NCBI GenBank assembly: GCA_012729015.1
Contig: JAAYDY010000012.1
Location: 1-64,000, forward strand
Length of the DNA: 64,000 bases
From: Phycisphaerae bacterium
GTDB lineage: Bacteria; Planctomycetota; Phycisphaerae; FEN-1346; JAACEH01
Direction of reading: 5' to 3'
The position numbers and the translations under genes are program-made. Under the pieces are notes generated by a model, which was given only the letters and a program-made list of their open reading frames with translations, did not search any database and was not told where the DNA came from. Below are positions 56,506-64,000 of the stretch, piece after piece; the stretch's first letter is position 1, and each line of letters opens with the position of its first letter.

Positions 56506-57935
56506 GCCGCCACCTCCTCAGCCGCAGGCGTCCTGGTGGGCGCAGCCGCCGGGGCCGCGATACGCTCGGCTTTGCGGCCCGTGAACTCATCCCAGCGCTT
56601 CACGATCACGTCGCAGTAGAGTTCGTCGAGTTCCATGAGGAAGGCGTGCCGACCGGTCTGCTCGCAGCCGATCAGCGTCGAGCCGCTGCCGCCGAACAGG
56701 TCCAGGACGTTCTCCCCCGGCTTCGACGAGTACTGGATGGCCTTGACCGCCAGCTCGACCGGCTTCTCCGTCAGGTGCACCATGCTCTGCGGATTAACCT
56801 TCTTCACATGCCACAGATCGGTCGCGTTGTTCGGGCCGTAGAAGTGGTGGCCGGCCCCTTCCTTCCAGCCGTAGAACGCGATCTCGAATGCTCCCATGAA
56901 ATCCTTGCGCGTGAGCACAGGGTGCTGCTTGTCCCACACGATTCCCTGGGAGAAGTAGAGGCCGGCGGCCTTGAGCGGCCGGGGATAGTTGCCGAGGTTG
57001 GCATATCCGCCCCAGATGAAGAACGAGCCACCCGGTTTCAGGACGCGCGAGGCGTTGCCGAACCAGGCGTCGAGCATGCCGTCGAAGGCCTCGTCCGAGA
57101 CGAAGTCGTTGGCCAGCGGCCGGTCCTTGGCGCGGAGCTTCTTCGTTGTCGCCTGCTTCGGCCCTTGGCGGGCCACGTCGAACCCCTGGTGGTGCATCAG
57201 GCCCTGGGGCGCGTCGTTGTGTTCCATGCGGCAAGTCTTGTTCAGAAGCTTCCGCTGCTGCAAGTCGTCCTTCTCGAATGACGACAGGCCGGCGGCGATG
57301 GCGTTGTTCGAGCGCGGCTCGACCTTCACGTTGTACGGCGGGTCCATGTTCACCAAGTCGATTGTCCTGCCGTCGAGCAACCGGTCGAGGTCGGCGGGGC
57401 TGGCCGAGTCCCCGCACATCAGCCGATGGTCGCCAAGCACCCAGATGTCGCCCCGCTTGGTGATCGCCGCGTCCGGTGGCTCGGGCACGGCATCGGCATC
57501 CGTCAGGCCCTCCTGGACGCCCAAGCCCTGGGTGACGAGCTGGGCCAACTCCTCCTCGTCGAAGGCCAGGAGGTCCATGTCGAACCCGCCCGCGCGGAGT
57601 TCGGCCAGCTCGATGGGCAGGATGGTCAGGTCCCACTCGGCCAATTCGCCGGTTTTGTTATCCGCGATTCTGTACGCGCGAACCTGTTCCGGCGTAAGGT
57701 CGGTCGCCACATGGACCGGCACCTTCGCCAGGCCCAGCTTCTTCGCCGCCTTCCACCGCGTATGGCCGGCGATGATCACGCCGTCGGCGTCGATGACGAT
57801 GGGCTGGCGGAAGCCGAACTCCTTCAGGCTGGCCGCCACGGCGTCCACGGCCTGGTCGTTCTGCCGGGGGTTGCGGTCATACGGCCGAATCTCGTCGGTG
57901 CTGCGCAGTTTCACGTCAAACGTCTGGGTCGTCAT
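56502..57935 (-). CDS. ParB-like domain fused to DNA methyltransferase
   Basis: A 477-aa protein of a type common in phages. Residues 1-110 are a ParB/Srx-like domain (RPYDRNPRQNDQAVDAVAAS, GVIIAGHTRWKAAKKLGL). The methyltransferase follows with the catalytic DPPYNVKVEPRS near residue 200 and the AdoMet motif VLDLFGGSGSTLIGCEQTGR near residue 425; this order is the beta class, acting on N6-adenine or N4-cytosine. Between them is a recognition region (KQATTKKLRAKDRPLANDF). It probably protects phage DNA from host restriction, fitting a host that carries several restriction modules in the same region. It is coupled to the radical SAM gene. Confidence 0.88.
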   Translation of the reverse strand: MTTQTFDVKLRSTDEIRPYDRNPRQNDQAVDAVAASLKEFGFRQPIVIDADGVIIAGHTRWKAAKKLGLAKVPVHVATDLTPEQVRAYRIADNKTGELAEWDLTILPIELAELRAGGFDMDLLAFDEEELAQLVTQGLGVQEGLTDADAVPEPPDAAITKRGDIWVLGDHRLMCGDSASPADLDRLLDGRTIDLVNMDPPYNVKVEPRSNNAIAAGLSSFEKDDLQQRKLLNKTCRMEHNDAPQGLMHHQGFDVARQGPKQATTKKLRAKDRPLANDFVSDEAFDGMLDAWFGNASRVLKPGGSFFIWGGYANLGNYPRPLKAAGLYFSQGIVWDKQHPVLTRKDFMGAFEIAFYGWKEGAGHHFYGPNNATDLWHVKKVNPQSMVHLTEKPVELAVKAIQYSSKPGENVLDLFGGSGSTLIGCEQTGRHAFLMELDELYCDVIVKRWDEFTGRKAERIAAPAAAPTRTPAAEEVAA

Positions 57936-58166
57936 GCGTCTATCTCCTTGTGCCAGGGGTCATTGCCAGAAAACCGGACAAGCGCAACAAACTGTGCCTT
58001 GCTTCTCGACTCGTTCCCGCGGCCTCTACCGACCTCTGGGCGGCGGAGTACCTATTCGCATCGCGTCACGTTGGCCCACGTCGCAACTGGTCGCGGCAGG
58101 TGGCCCCGTGTACGCCTGCGCCCACGCGGGCCAACCGAAGCCAACGTGGCGCGAGGGGTGGCGGCC

Positions 58167-58421
58167 CTATGCCGCTCGCAACTTGGCGGCGATGATGTTG
58201 ATGGCCTCGGCGTGCTTCGGGTATTCCCTGGTCAGCCAGGACGTCGGGGCATAGACGTGGCCCGCGTCCCGCACAACGGGAACACCATCGTGGGCCAGAC
58301 ACAGAAACGCGATCTGCTCACTGGCAAACACGCCGCACGGCAGGAACACCTCCCCGCGGCCATCACGAAATGACGTGCGCAGCCACTCCGGCCCGTTGCC
58401 CTTCACCATGAACCGCTCCAT
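58167..58421 (-). CDS. Small hypothetical phage protein
   Basis: An 84-aa protein (MERFMVKGNGPEWLRTSFRD, VFLPCGVFASEQIAFLCLA, YAPTSWLTREYPKHAEAINI). AAAGGAG precedes the ATG at 58421, which fixes the start. It lies between the replication gene and the ParB-methyltransferase. No family is recognised. Confidence 0.55.
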   Translation of the reverse strand: MERFMVKGNGPEWLRTSFRDGRGEVFLPCGVFASEQIAFLCLAHDGVPVVRDAGHVYAPTSWLTREYPKHAEAINIIAAKLRAA

Positions 58422-58477
58422 TCGCAAGCTCCTTTCCTGGCCGACTTCGATCCGCGGATCCCCTACGTCCTCGGGGC

Positions 58478-58525
58478 GTGTACGGGGGCGTTGTGAGACG
58501 CCCCGTACACCCCCCGTAGGGGGGT
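58478..58525. other. Two consecutive strong hairpins
   Basis: The first pairs GTGTACGGGG (from 58478) with CCCCGTACAC (ending 58510) and continues inward with a single bulged G. The second is ACCCCCC-gta-GGGGGGT (58509-58525). They lie in the 336-nt gap between the replication gene and the 84-aa gene, next to an array of AGTTCCG repeats. Confidence 0.6.
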
Positions 58526-58534
58526 GGTGTGCGC

Positions 58535-58777
58535 AGTTCCGGCTCCAGTTCCGCCGCGAATCGCTGTAAGTCCCGGTGTCACAAGCCATTCCGCCTTCCC
58601 TCGGTTCGGAACTGAGACGTCTCCGTGAAGCGTTTTTAGTTCCGCGCGGCAGTTCCGCCAGTTCCGTTCTGTAAGTCCTTGCCATTCAGTCGGTTGCGTC
58701 GTTTATCCGCGGAACCAGTTCCGCGTTTTGCCGGAACCAGTTCCGGCCAGTTCCGTTTCAGTTCCGCTCCAGTTCCG
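58535..58777. repeat. AGTTCCG iteron-like repeats, candidate phage origin or operator region
   Basis: AGTTCCG occurs directly at 58535, 58547, 58638, 58651, 58660, 58717, 58739, 58749, 58760 and 58771, and inverted at 58607. The last four are 10-11 nt apart. The array starts in the gap after the primase-helicase gene and runs over its last codons. Density and spacing are far above chance for a 7-mer and suggest binding sites for a replication or regulatory protein. Confidence 0.7.
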
Positions 58778-61346
58778 CGGAAGGCGGGTCGATGTCCTGG
58801 CGAATTTGCCGCACGTAGCGCTCGCTCACGCCGACCTTCTCGGCGATCTGCCGGAGGTCAGCCTCGGGCGTATGGGCCAGCAGAGCCGCCACCCACAGGC
58901 CCTTCTCGCCGACGATGCCGGGGCGATTCTTGACGTAACACATGTAAGAGCCGGCCCGAATCTTCGTCGCCAGGCCGCGCTCAATGGCCAGGTCGAGCGT
59001 CTCTTCGGCCTTGCGGTCAGAGAGGCCGAACCGCTTTCGGGCCTCGTACTTCACCGAACGTTGCGAGCATGGGTCGTTCAGGGCCACGCACTGCTCGACA
59101 AACTCTTCCAGCGGCACGTCGTCTGCCTTGGTGGTCTTGGGCTTGACGGCCCCGAGCAGCGCGGACGTGTCCACCTGCGTGGTGGGCGTGAACAGCGGCC
59201 ACTGCCAGCGCAGCGCCAGCGGGTCGATGGGTGGCCAGCTGCGCACGGCGGCCTCGACGACGAAGATGCCGTCCTCCTCGTGCGGCCGCAGCACGAGGTG
59301 CGTGTCGGCGGCACGGGACTGGCTGCCGGCCCCGGCGCCCACATCGGTCACCGCCTTGCCGGCTTGGTTGCCCTTGCTCGAATGGTGAATGAGGACGAAG
59401 GCGCAGCCCAGGTGCGCGGCGTAGCGGTCGATCAGGTTGTAGAGGCCGGCGACGGCGCCGTTGTCGTTCTCGTCGGTGTCACGCGGCAGCGTGCGATAGA
59501 AGGCGTCGATGATGACCAGCTTGTAGCAGCCCGGCGCGATCCCTTCGAAATACCGCCCCAGGGCCTCCAGGTCGCGCAGCTGGCCGCGCAGGCTGACGAG
59601 ATCGATGTGGTCGCTGTAGAGCGTGTGGGAGATCTGCATGGCCTCGCTGATGACGCCGTAGCGGTAGGTGGTCGTGCTGACGTGGAGCTCGTTGTCGATG
59701 TGCAGCACGCGACCCCGTTCGACGCTGAAGCCGAGCCAGTCGCGGCCCGAGGCCACCGCGATGGCGAGGCCCGACACGAGCCAGGACTTGCCGACCTTCG
59801 GCGAGGCGATGATGTTCATGGTCTCCCCCTCGCGCAACAGGCCGCGGATGACCGGCGGATGCAGGCCGGTGAAGCCTTCGATGAGTTCGCGCAGCGGGCG
59901 GATTGCCAGGGGCGACTCGGGTGCGGCAACCGTGGCGGCGCTCTCCGCAGAGACCGCCGCGACCTGGCCGACAATGGCGGACAAGTCCACGCCGGCGCCG
60001 CTGTCGGCCAGAGAACCGCCGCCGTAGTCGAGTGTGCGAAGAGAGCGAGCCGCCTGTTCGTAGTTGCCGCCGTGCTCCAGCAACGTGTAGACCGCGAACG
60101 GCGAATAGCCCTGGTTCGGCTCGAACGGCGCGGCATTGCTGCTGAAAACGTAGAAGACCCGTTCTTTCAGCGTGGCCGAGTTGCTGCCTGAGGTTTTGTC
60201 CGGCCGCCGCCAGTGCTCATTGGTGCCGCCCTTGGTGCATTGCCAGCCGTGCTTCTGGAGCACAGCCCGCACGTCGCCGCGGATGTTGTAATCGTCACCA
60301 GGGCGGTCGGCCCTGTTCGACGGAGAGCCGCCGGGGAGCGAGGTGTTCGCCAGGGAGCGGCTGCTGTCGGCATTGTTCGCCGGAGAGGCCGAATTGTCCG
60401 CCGACAAGACCTGGCTGTGCGAGGTGTCGGTCGAACATGGCTCGCTATGCGTCCTGTCCGCCGCACATGGCCCGCTATGTGAACTGTGCGCCGCACAGGG
60501 CGGCCTGTTCGCCGCACAGGCGGCATTGCCGGCCGACAGGCCGCCACTCTCCGCCGACAGGGCCGAATTATCCGCCACTGCTGGCCCAGTTTCGCGCCAC
60601 GTTGGCCCACGTTCGACGCTCTCCGCCGGGGTTGGCACGTTGTTCGCTCTGTTCGCCGGGGGCACGCCGCTGTGCGAATTGTCCGCCGGGGGACGGCCAT
60701 TGTTCGCTGGGTCGGCCGACTTCGAGCCGCTCTCTGCCGACACGCCGCCTGTCGGGCCGACACCAGCCGCTCCCTTCGGACCATCGACCACCGGCGGCAG
60801 GTGTTCGTTCAGTTCCCACGCCGCCTGGAGGAGAATGCCTCTCTCCTCTTCCGAGAGGACGGGCAGGCTGCACAGGTCGCCCTGGATGACCGCATAGCCG
60901 GGTGTCGGGGCGCACAGGTAGAGCCCGCCTTCGCCGCGGGTTTCGATCAGGGTGACAACCTTGCCATCCGGGCTGCGCCGCTGGGCCAGCTTCATGTTGC
61001 CGCAGACCTCGCCGGTGACGCGATAGGGAACGTGGCGGCCGTCGTTCTGCGTCTTGCAGACGACGAGTCGCTCCAGGAGGCCCGGCATGACGGCGTTGAT
61101 CTTGGCGCACCAGGGGTCGAACAGCGCCCCGCGCTGGTCGAAGTCGATCAGCTCATGGTTGCCGGAGACCTTGCCCGTCAGGATGCAAAGGCCGGTCTGG
61201 CCGTTGGCGAACCAGGCATCCAGTTCGGCCGCCGTCGGCAGCCGCGACTGAAATGCCTTCCACGGCACGGTTGGCCGTTTCTGATCGCGCCGGGCCGGCA
61301 GAACGCACAGCCCGGCGGCGAGATATCGTTTGGCTGCATCTCTCAT
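58758..61346 (-). CDS. Bifunctional primase-polymerase / RepA-like replicative helicase
   Basis: An 862-aa replication protein. The N-terminal 150 residues are a primase-polymerase (Prim-Pol) domain: CVLPARRDQKRPTVPWKAF, GLCILTGKVSGNHELIDFD. A long low-complexity linker with repeated Ala-Asp/Asn-Ser motifs (residues about 190-350) follows. The RepA/AAA_25 helicase has Walker A ASPKVGKSWLVSG near residue 510, Walker B LVIIDAFYRTLPRD near residue 610 and CAFVLIHHSSKGNQAG near residue 650. The C-terminus holds an HTH (EKVGVSERYVRQIRQDID). It primes and unwinds phage DNA. It lies downstream of a helicase gene and next to repeats that could be the origin. Confidence 0.85.
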   Translation of the reverse strand: MRDAAKRYLAAGLCVLPARRDQKRPTVPWKAFQSRLPTAAELDAWFANGQTGLCILTGKVSGNHELIDFDQRGALFDPWCAKINAVMPGLLERLVVCKTQNDGRHVPYRVTGEVCGNMKLAQRRSPDGKVVTLIETRGEGGLYLCAPTPGYAVIQGDLCSLPVLSEEERGILLQAAWELNEHLPPVVDGPKGAAGVGPTGGVSAESGSKSADPANNGRPPADNSHSGVPPANRANNVPTPAESVERGPTWRETGPAVADNSALSAESGGLSAGNAACAANRPPCAAHSSHSGPCAADRTHSEPCSTDTSHSQVLSADNSASPANNADSSRSLANTSLPGGSPSNRADRPGDDYNIRGDVRAVLQKHGWQCTKGGTNEHWRRPDKTSGSNSATLKERVFYVFSSNAAPFEPNQGYSPFAVYTLLEHGGNYEQAARSLRTLDYGGGSLADSGAGVDLSAIVGQVAAVSAESAATVAAPESPLAIRPLRELIEGFTGLHPPVIRGLLREGETMNIIASPKVGKSWLVSGLAIAVASGRDWLGFSVERGRVLHIDNELHVSTTTYRYGVISEAMQISHTLYSDHIDLVSLRGQLRDLEALGRYFEGIAPGCYKLVIIDAFYRTLPRDTDENDNGAVAGLYNLIDRYAAHLGCAFVLIHHSSKGNQAGKAVTDVGAGAGSQSRAADTHLVLRPHEEDGIFVVEAAVRSWPPIDPLALRWQWPLFTPTTQVDTSALLGAVKPKTTKADDVPLEEFVEQCVALNDPCSQRSVKYEARKRFGLSDRKAEETLDLAIERGLATKIRAGSYMCYVKNRPGIVGEKGLWVAALLAHTPEADLRQIAEKVGVSERYVRQIRQDIDPPSAELERN
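60300..60740. repeat. Short-period coding repeat in the primase-helicase linker
   Basis: Runs of GTCCGCCGA/CACA-like units recur every 21-30 nt. On the coding strand they encode repeats such as SADNSAS, SAESGGL, AADRTHS; the opposite strand is also open here and encodes LSAD/LFA-type repeats. The units are imperfect, so this is an old or relaxed tandem expansion. Confidence 0.6.
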
Positions 61347-61355
61347 GCGGTCACC

Positions 61356-63035
61356 CTAAAACGGGATGATGTCATCGTCAGCTGGCACGTACTCCGGCTC
61401 GGGTAACCGGCCCGGTTTGTCGCCGAGGCGATAGCTGATGACCCGGTCATACTTCTCGCCGGCCACGTGCCGAACCGTGACCGCTACGGTCGGCGTGAGG
61501 CCGCCTGCGTTGGCTATGGCCACTGCATCCTCGGCCGACTCAGGCACCGGCTCGTCCGACCGCTGCCGCCACCAGCCCTCGGCCTTGTCGCGGGCGAAGC
61601 CGGTATGTTCGAAACAGACCCACTCGCTGACGAAGCCGTTCAGGCTGTGGTAGTAGTCCACCCGCATGGTGCGAGGATGGTTCTCGTCGGTGCCGCGTTT
61701 CTGGTGGACGCGGAAGACCGTGTCAATCACCTCGTGCTCGGTCGTCGTGACCTGGCCCGACAGGACCCCCTCGGTCGAGGCCTGGTAGTCATGCTTCTCC
61801 CGTTCCGGCGGCGGGAACTCGTGGCCGCACTCGGGGCAGACGCTGTAAGCGGCATGGATCACCGCGTGGCAATCGGGGCACTCCTTGGCCGGGGCCTCGC
61901 CTGGGCCGCCATCGTGCTCCTTAAACTTCAGGGCATCGACCGGCCCGTGACGCAGGATGTTGCCGCCGAAGTCGAGCACCAGGCAGTCGGTCTTGCCGGG
62001 ATGGAGGCGAAAGCCGCGGCCGACCATCTGGTAATAGAGGCCCGGCGAGTTCGTGGGACGCAGCAATGCCACGCAGTCGATGTTCGGAGCGTCGAAGCCG
62101 GTGGTGAGCACGTTGACGTTGACCAGGTACTTCAGGGCTCCGTCGCGGAATCGCTGCAGAGTCTCGGCCCGCTCGAACGGCAACGTGTCGCCGCAGACGA
62201 ACCCGCAATCGCGGCCCATGCCCCGCAGTACGCGCTGCACGTGTTCAGCATGCTTGACGCCGCTGGCAAAGATCAGCGTCGAGTGGCGCTCGGCCGTCTG
62301 CTCGACGATTTCCCGGCAGGCCGAGTAGACGAGGTTGTCGTCGTCCATCAGTGCTTCGGTCTCGGCGGCCACAAACTCGCCGCCACGAAGATGCAGCCCC
62401 GAGGTGTCGGCCTTCTGCCGCCCAGCCTTTGACCGCAGGGGGCAGAGGTAGCCCTGCACGATCAGTTCCCGCACGCCTACCTCGTAGCAGACCTCATTGA
62501 GCAGATTCTCCGGCCCGCAGATCAGGCCCGTCGTCATGCGGTACGGTGTCGCCGTGAGGCCCACGAGCCGGACGCGCGGGTTGACCTTCTTGGCGTCGGC
62601 CAGAAAGGTGCGGTACATGCCATCGCCTTCCGGCGGCACCATGTGGACCTCATCCAAAAGGATGATGTCGAAGCCGTCGAGTTCAGCCGCGCGGCGATAG
62701 ACGCTCTGAATGCCTGCGACAATGATCGGATGATCGCGGTCCCGGCTCCCCAAGCCCGCCGAGTAGACGCCGATCTTCATCCACAGGTCCGGCGCCATCG
62801 CGTGCAGTTTGTCGACCGCCTGCTCCAGCAGTTCCTTCACGTGGGCGAGGATCAGCACGCGGCCGTCCCACCGCTCGACCACGTCACGGCAGATCGTGGC
62901 CATGACCGGCGTCTTGCCCCCGGCCGTCGGGATGACGATGCACGGGTTGTCATCCCGACGGCGCAGGTGATCGTAGACCGCGGCCACGGCCTCGTGCTGG
63001 TACGGCCGCAGGGTGATTGCGGGAACATCGGTCAC
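61356..63035 (-). CDS. Phage DEAD/DEAH-box helicase (SSL2/RadD-like)
   Basis: A 559-aa superfamily 2 helicase. The Q-like motif is ITLRPYQHEAVAAVYDHL, Walker A is VIPTAGGKTPVMA near residue 35, the DExH-type motif is IILLDEVHMVP near residue 125, motif III is LVGLTATPYRM, and motif VI is YQMVGRGFRLHPGK. A Cys4 zinc finger (CPDCHAVI, CPECGHEF) follows the core. The preferred start is the GTG at 63035, which overlaps the stop of the phosphoesterase gene (GTGA); longer frames are out of character. It probably opens DNA for replication or recombination beside the primase. Confidence 0.86.
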   Translation of the reverse strand: MTDVPAITLRPYQHEAVAAVYDHLRRRDDNPCIVIPTAGGKTPVMATICRDVVERWDGRVLILAHVKELLEQAVDKLHAMAPDLWMKIGVYSAGLGSRDRDHPIIVAGIQSVYRRAAELDGFDIILLDEVHMVPPEGDGMYRTFLADAKKVNPRVRLVGLTATPYRMTTGLICGPENLLNEVCYEVGVRELIVQGYLCPLRSKAGRQKADTSGLHLRGGEFVAAETEALMDDDNLVYSACREIVEQTAERHSTLIFASGVKHAEHVQRVLRGMGRDCGFVCGDTLPFERAETLQRFRDGALKYLVNVNVLTTGFDAPNIDCVALLRPTNSPGLYYQMVGRGFRLHPGKTDCLVLDFGGNILRHGPVDALKFKEHDGGPGEAPAKECPDCHAVIHAAYSVCPECGHEFPPPEREKHDYQASTEGVLSGQVTTTEHEVIDTVFRVHQKRGTDENHPRTMRVDYYHSLNGFVSEWVCFEHTGFARDKAEGWWRQRSDEPVPESAEDAVAIANAGGLTPTVAVTVRHVAGEKYDRVISYRLGDKPGRLPEPEYVPADDDIIPF

Positions 63036-63805
63036 GCCGCCACCTCCGTCCCGTCCGGCAGGATGCAGCGGTGGTCCATGATCGGAATCGTGTAAAGTGT
63101 GTCGCTGCGGCGGCCCAGGTAGCCGAGGATGAAGCCGTTGACCCATTCGACCGGCCGGCCCGTGCCATAGAGCGGAATCGGCTTGCAGAGGCAGCCACAT
63201 GATCGGGCCTGGATGACCTTCCCCGGCGACCAGATATTCTGCACGATGCTGGCGTCAGCCCGGTGCGTGTGACCGTGAATGACGCTCTTGCCCTGGCTGA
63301 TCTGGAGATGCTGCTTCGTGGCGTGTCGGGCATACGACCAGCCATGCACGGCGATGATCCGCCCGTTGACAGCGTGGTGTGGATAGCGACCGTCCACGGA
63401 GCCGTAGCGCACGTAGGTGAACCGCGTGCGGCCCTTGGCCAGTTGCATCCGAGGCGCCAGCATGGAATAGGCCCCGCGGCCCTCGGCCGTGGCGGCCGCC
63501 CAGCGGTCGAGGCGATACTCGTGGTTGCCCTCGACCAGCACCAGGCGGCCGCACGCGGCCTGCAACCGGTCCAGCAGCGCGTTGGCGTCGCTTAGGTCCT
63601 CGTGATAGTCCGTCTCCGGCATGCCGTGTGTCGGCGGGTGAACGGAGAACTGGCCGCAGTCCAGGAGGTCGCCCAGGCAGACGATCACTTCCGGACGCAC
63701 CCGTTCGGCCACGCGGCAGAAGACCTCGACCGCCCTGGGGTTCTGGTGCGGCACGTGGACGTCGCCGAAGGCCAGCATGGTTGTGCTGTGGGCCTTGGCC
63801 ATCAT
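63032..63805 (-). CDS. Calcineurin-like metallophosphoesterase
   Basis: A 257-aa phosphoesterase with the standard metal motifs: GDVHVPHQN, GDLLDCG, GNHEYRLDRW, a middle His in VHGWSYARH and HGHTHRAD. Such phage enzymes act on nucleic acids or nucleotides (Mre11/SbcD-like or lambda phosphatase-like). The ATG at 63805 overlaps the stop of the upstream DUF6378 gene (ATGA) and is chosen for that reason; a second ATG follows directly. It is in the early replication operon with the helicase. Confidence 0.86.
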   Translation of the reverse strand: MMAKAHSTTMLAFGDVHVPHQNPRAVEVFCRVAERVRPEVIVCLGDLLDCGQFSVHPPTHGMPETDYHEDLSDANALLDRLQAACGRLVLVEGNHEYRLDRWAAATAEGRGAYSMLAPRMQLAKGRTRFTYVRYGSVDGRYPHHAVNGRIIAVHGWSYARHATKQHLQISQGKSVIHGHTHRADASIVQNIWSPGKVIQARSCGCLCKPIPLYGTGRPVEWVNGFILGYLGRRSDTLYTIPIMDHRCILPDGTEVAA

Positions 63806-64000
63806 TCCTCTCCCGCGACCATCGCCGCCGTGCGCGAGTAGCCCGCAATGTCCACCAGATTGTCCCGCTTGTGCCGGTGGCTTTGCCGGGCCAGCTTGAC
63901 CGCGATCATGCAGAGCGGCACCTCGGCCGCCGTGATCTCGGCGCCATCGCGGAGCTTGCCGGCCAGGATGCCGGTCCACATCAGAGCCGTGCGGGCAAAG
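63802..64000 (-). CDS. DUF6378-like phage protein, C-terminal part (5' end outside window)
   Basis: The frame is open from the right edge and gives RTALMWTGILAGKLRDGAEI, TAAEVPLCMIAVKLARQS and HKRDNLVDIAGYSRTAAMV. The pattern 'W.g.l....t...v...mi..KlaR......D..vDiaGY' is that of DUF6378, a small protein frequent in phage early regions. Its stop overlaps the phosphoesterase start. Function unknown. Confidence 0.68.
   Translation of the reverse strand, partial: FARTALMWTGILAGKLRDGAEITAAEVPLCMIAVKLARQSHRHKRDNLVDIAGYSRTAAMVAGEE

Larger units (their letters stand above)
31781..64000 (-). mobile_element. Tailed-phage prophage (right end outside window)
   Basis: An ordered set of phage genes: replication (helicase, primase-RepA, ParB-methyltransferase), terminase, portal, protease-capsid, decoration, connector, tail tube, chaperone, tape measure and distal tail. 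All are on the minus strand apart from four plus-strand cassettes. The gene order and a long tape measure with a separate tail tube indicate a siphovirus-like virion. No integrase, repressor or attachment site is visible, and the early end is cut by the window edge. The left boundary is placed just after the NERD gene stop because the convergent gene at 31781 is coupled to phage genes; the exact junction was not found. Confidence 0.85.

Noticed and set aside
58535..58777. CRISPR array in the AGTTCCG region
   Set aside because: Seven-base core, irregular spacing and no cas genes.
1..64000. tRNA or rRNA genes as prophage attachment sites
   Set aside because: No cloverleaf with a TTCGA-type arm or rRNA-like stretch was recognised by eye on either strand; a tRNAscan run would settle it.

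Overview
The window is GC-rich bacterial DNA made of two dissimilar halves. Bases 1 to about 31,775 are a dense chain of nucleic-acid-directed and probable anti-phage modules. Bases 31,781 to 64,000 are most of a tailed-phage genome (prophage), whose right end lies outside the window. No rRNA, tRNA, integrase, transposase or CRISPR array was seen. The HEAT-rich signalling proteins, exported proteins of unknown family and overall style would suit a Planctomycetota or related genome, but no marker gene here proves the host.

Left half. (1) 1-6756, plus strand: the end of an Lhr-like helicase, a HerA-type translocase, a NurA-type nuclease, a DNA methyltransferase and a DEDDh exonuclease. (2) 7369-10337, minus strand: a large N6-adenine methyltransferase translationally coupled to a PIN-domain RNase. 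(3) 10560-14661, minus strand: an SMC/RecF-like ATPase, a HEAT-containing histidine kinase and a response regulator with two DNA-binding domains. (4) 15212-29565, minus strand: one long transcription unit that starts with a type III restriction-modification core (Res, PLD nuclease, DUF4268 nuclease, Mod). It runs almost without gaps into three genes I cannot assign to any described system: a ParA/MinD-like ATPase, an HD-domain protein, and a large HEAT-repeat protein with a HEPN-like C-terminus. (5) 30011-31775, plus strand: an HTH regulator divergent from (4), then a NERD nuclease-like protein with zinc fingers.

Right half. Phage genes are nearly all on the minus strand and read from right to left. 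The order is: DUF6378 protein, phosphoesterase, helicase, primase-polymerase/RepA helicase, ParB-methyltransferase, radical SAM protein, terminase, portal, fused protease-capsid protein, DUF2190 decoration protein, small head and lysis-type genes, three exported proteins, head-tail connector genes, tail tube, tail assembly chaperone with a likely -1 frameshift, lysis-type membrane proteins, tape measure, and distal tail proteins. Four plus-strand cassettes interrupt this order. Three of them have their own near-consensus sigma70-type promoters and look like morons. One encodes a triple zinc-ribbon protein and a PD-(D/E)XK nuclease-like protein.

Most noteworthy: the ParA-like/HD/HEAT-HEPN module fused to a type III RM operon; the ATPase/kinase/regulator module, which resembles two-component defence in outline only; the methyltransferase-PIN pair; the zinc-ribbon/nuclease moron; and three independent arrays of 10- or 11-bp spaced short repeats. 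All functional statements rest on motif recognition by eye. No database search was run.
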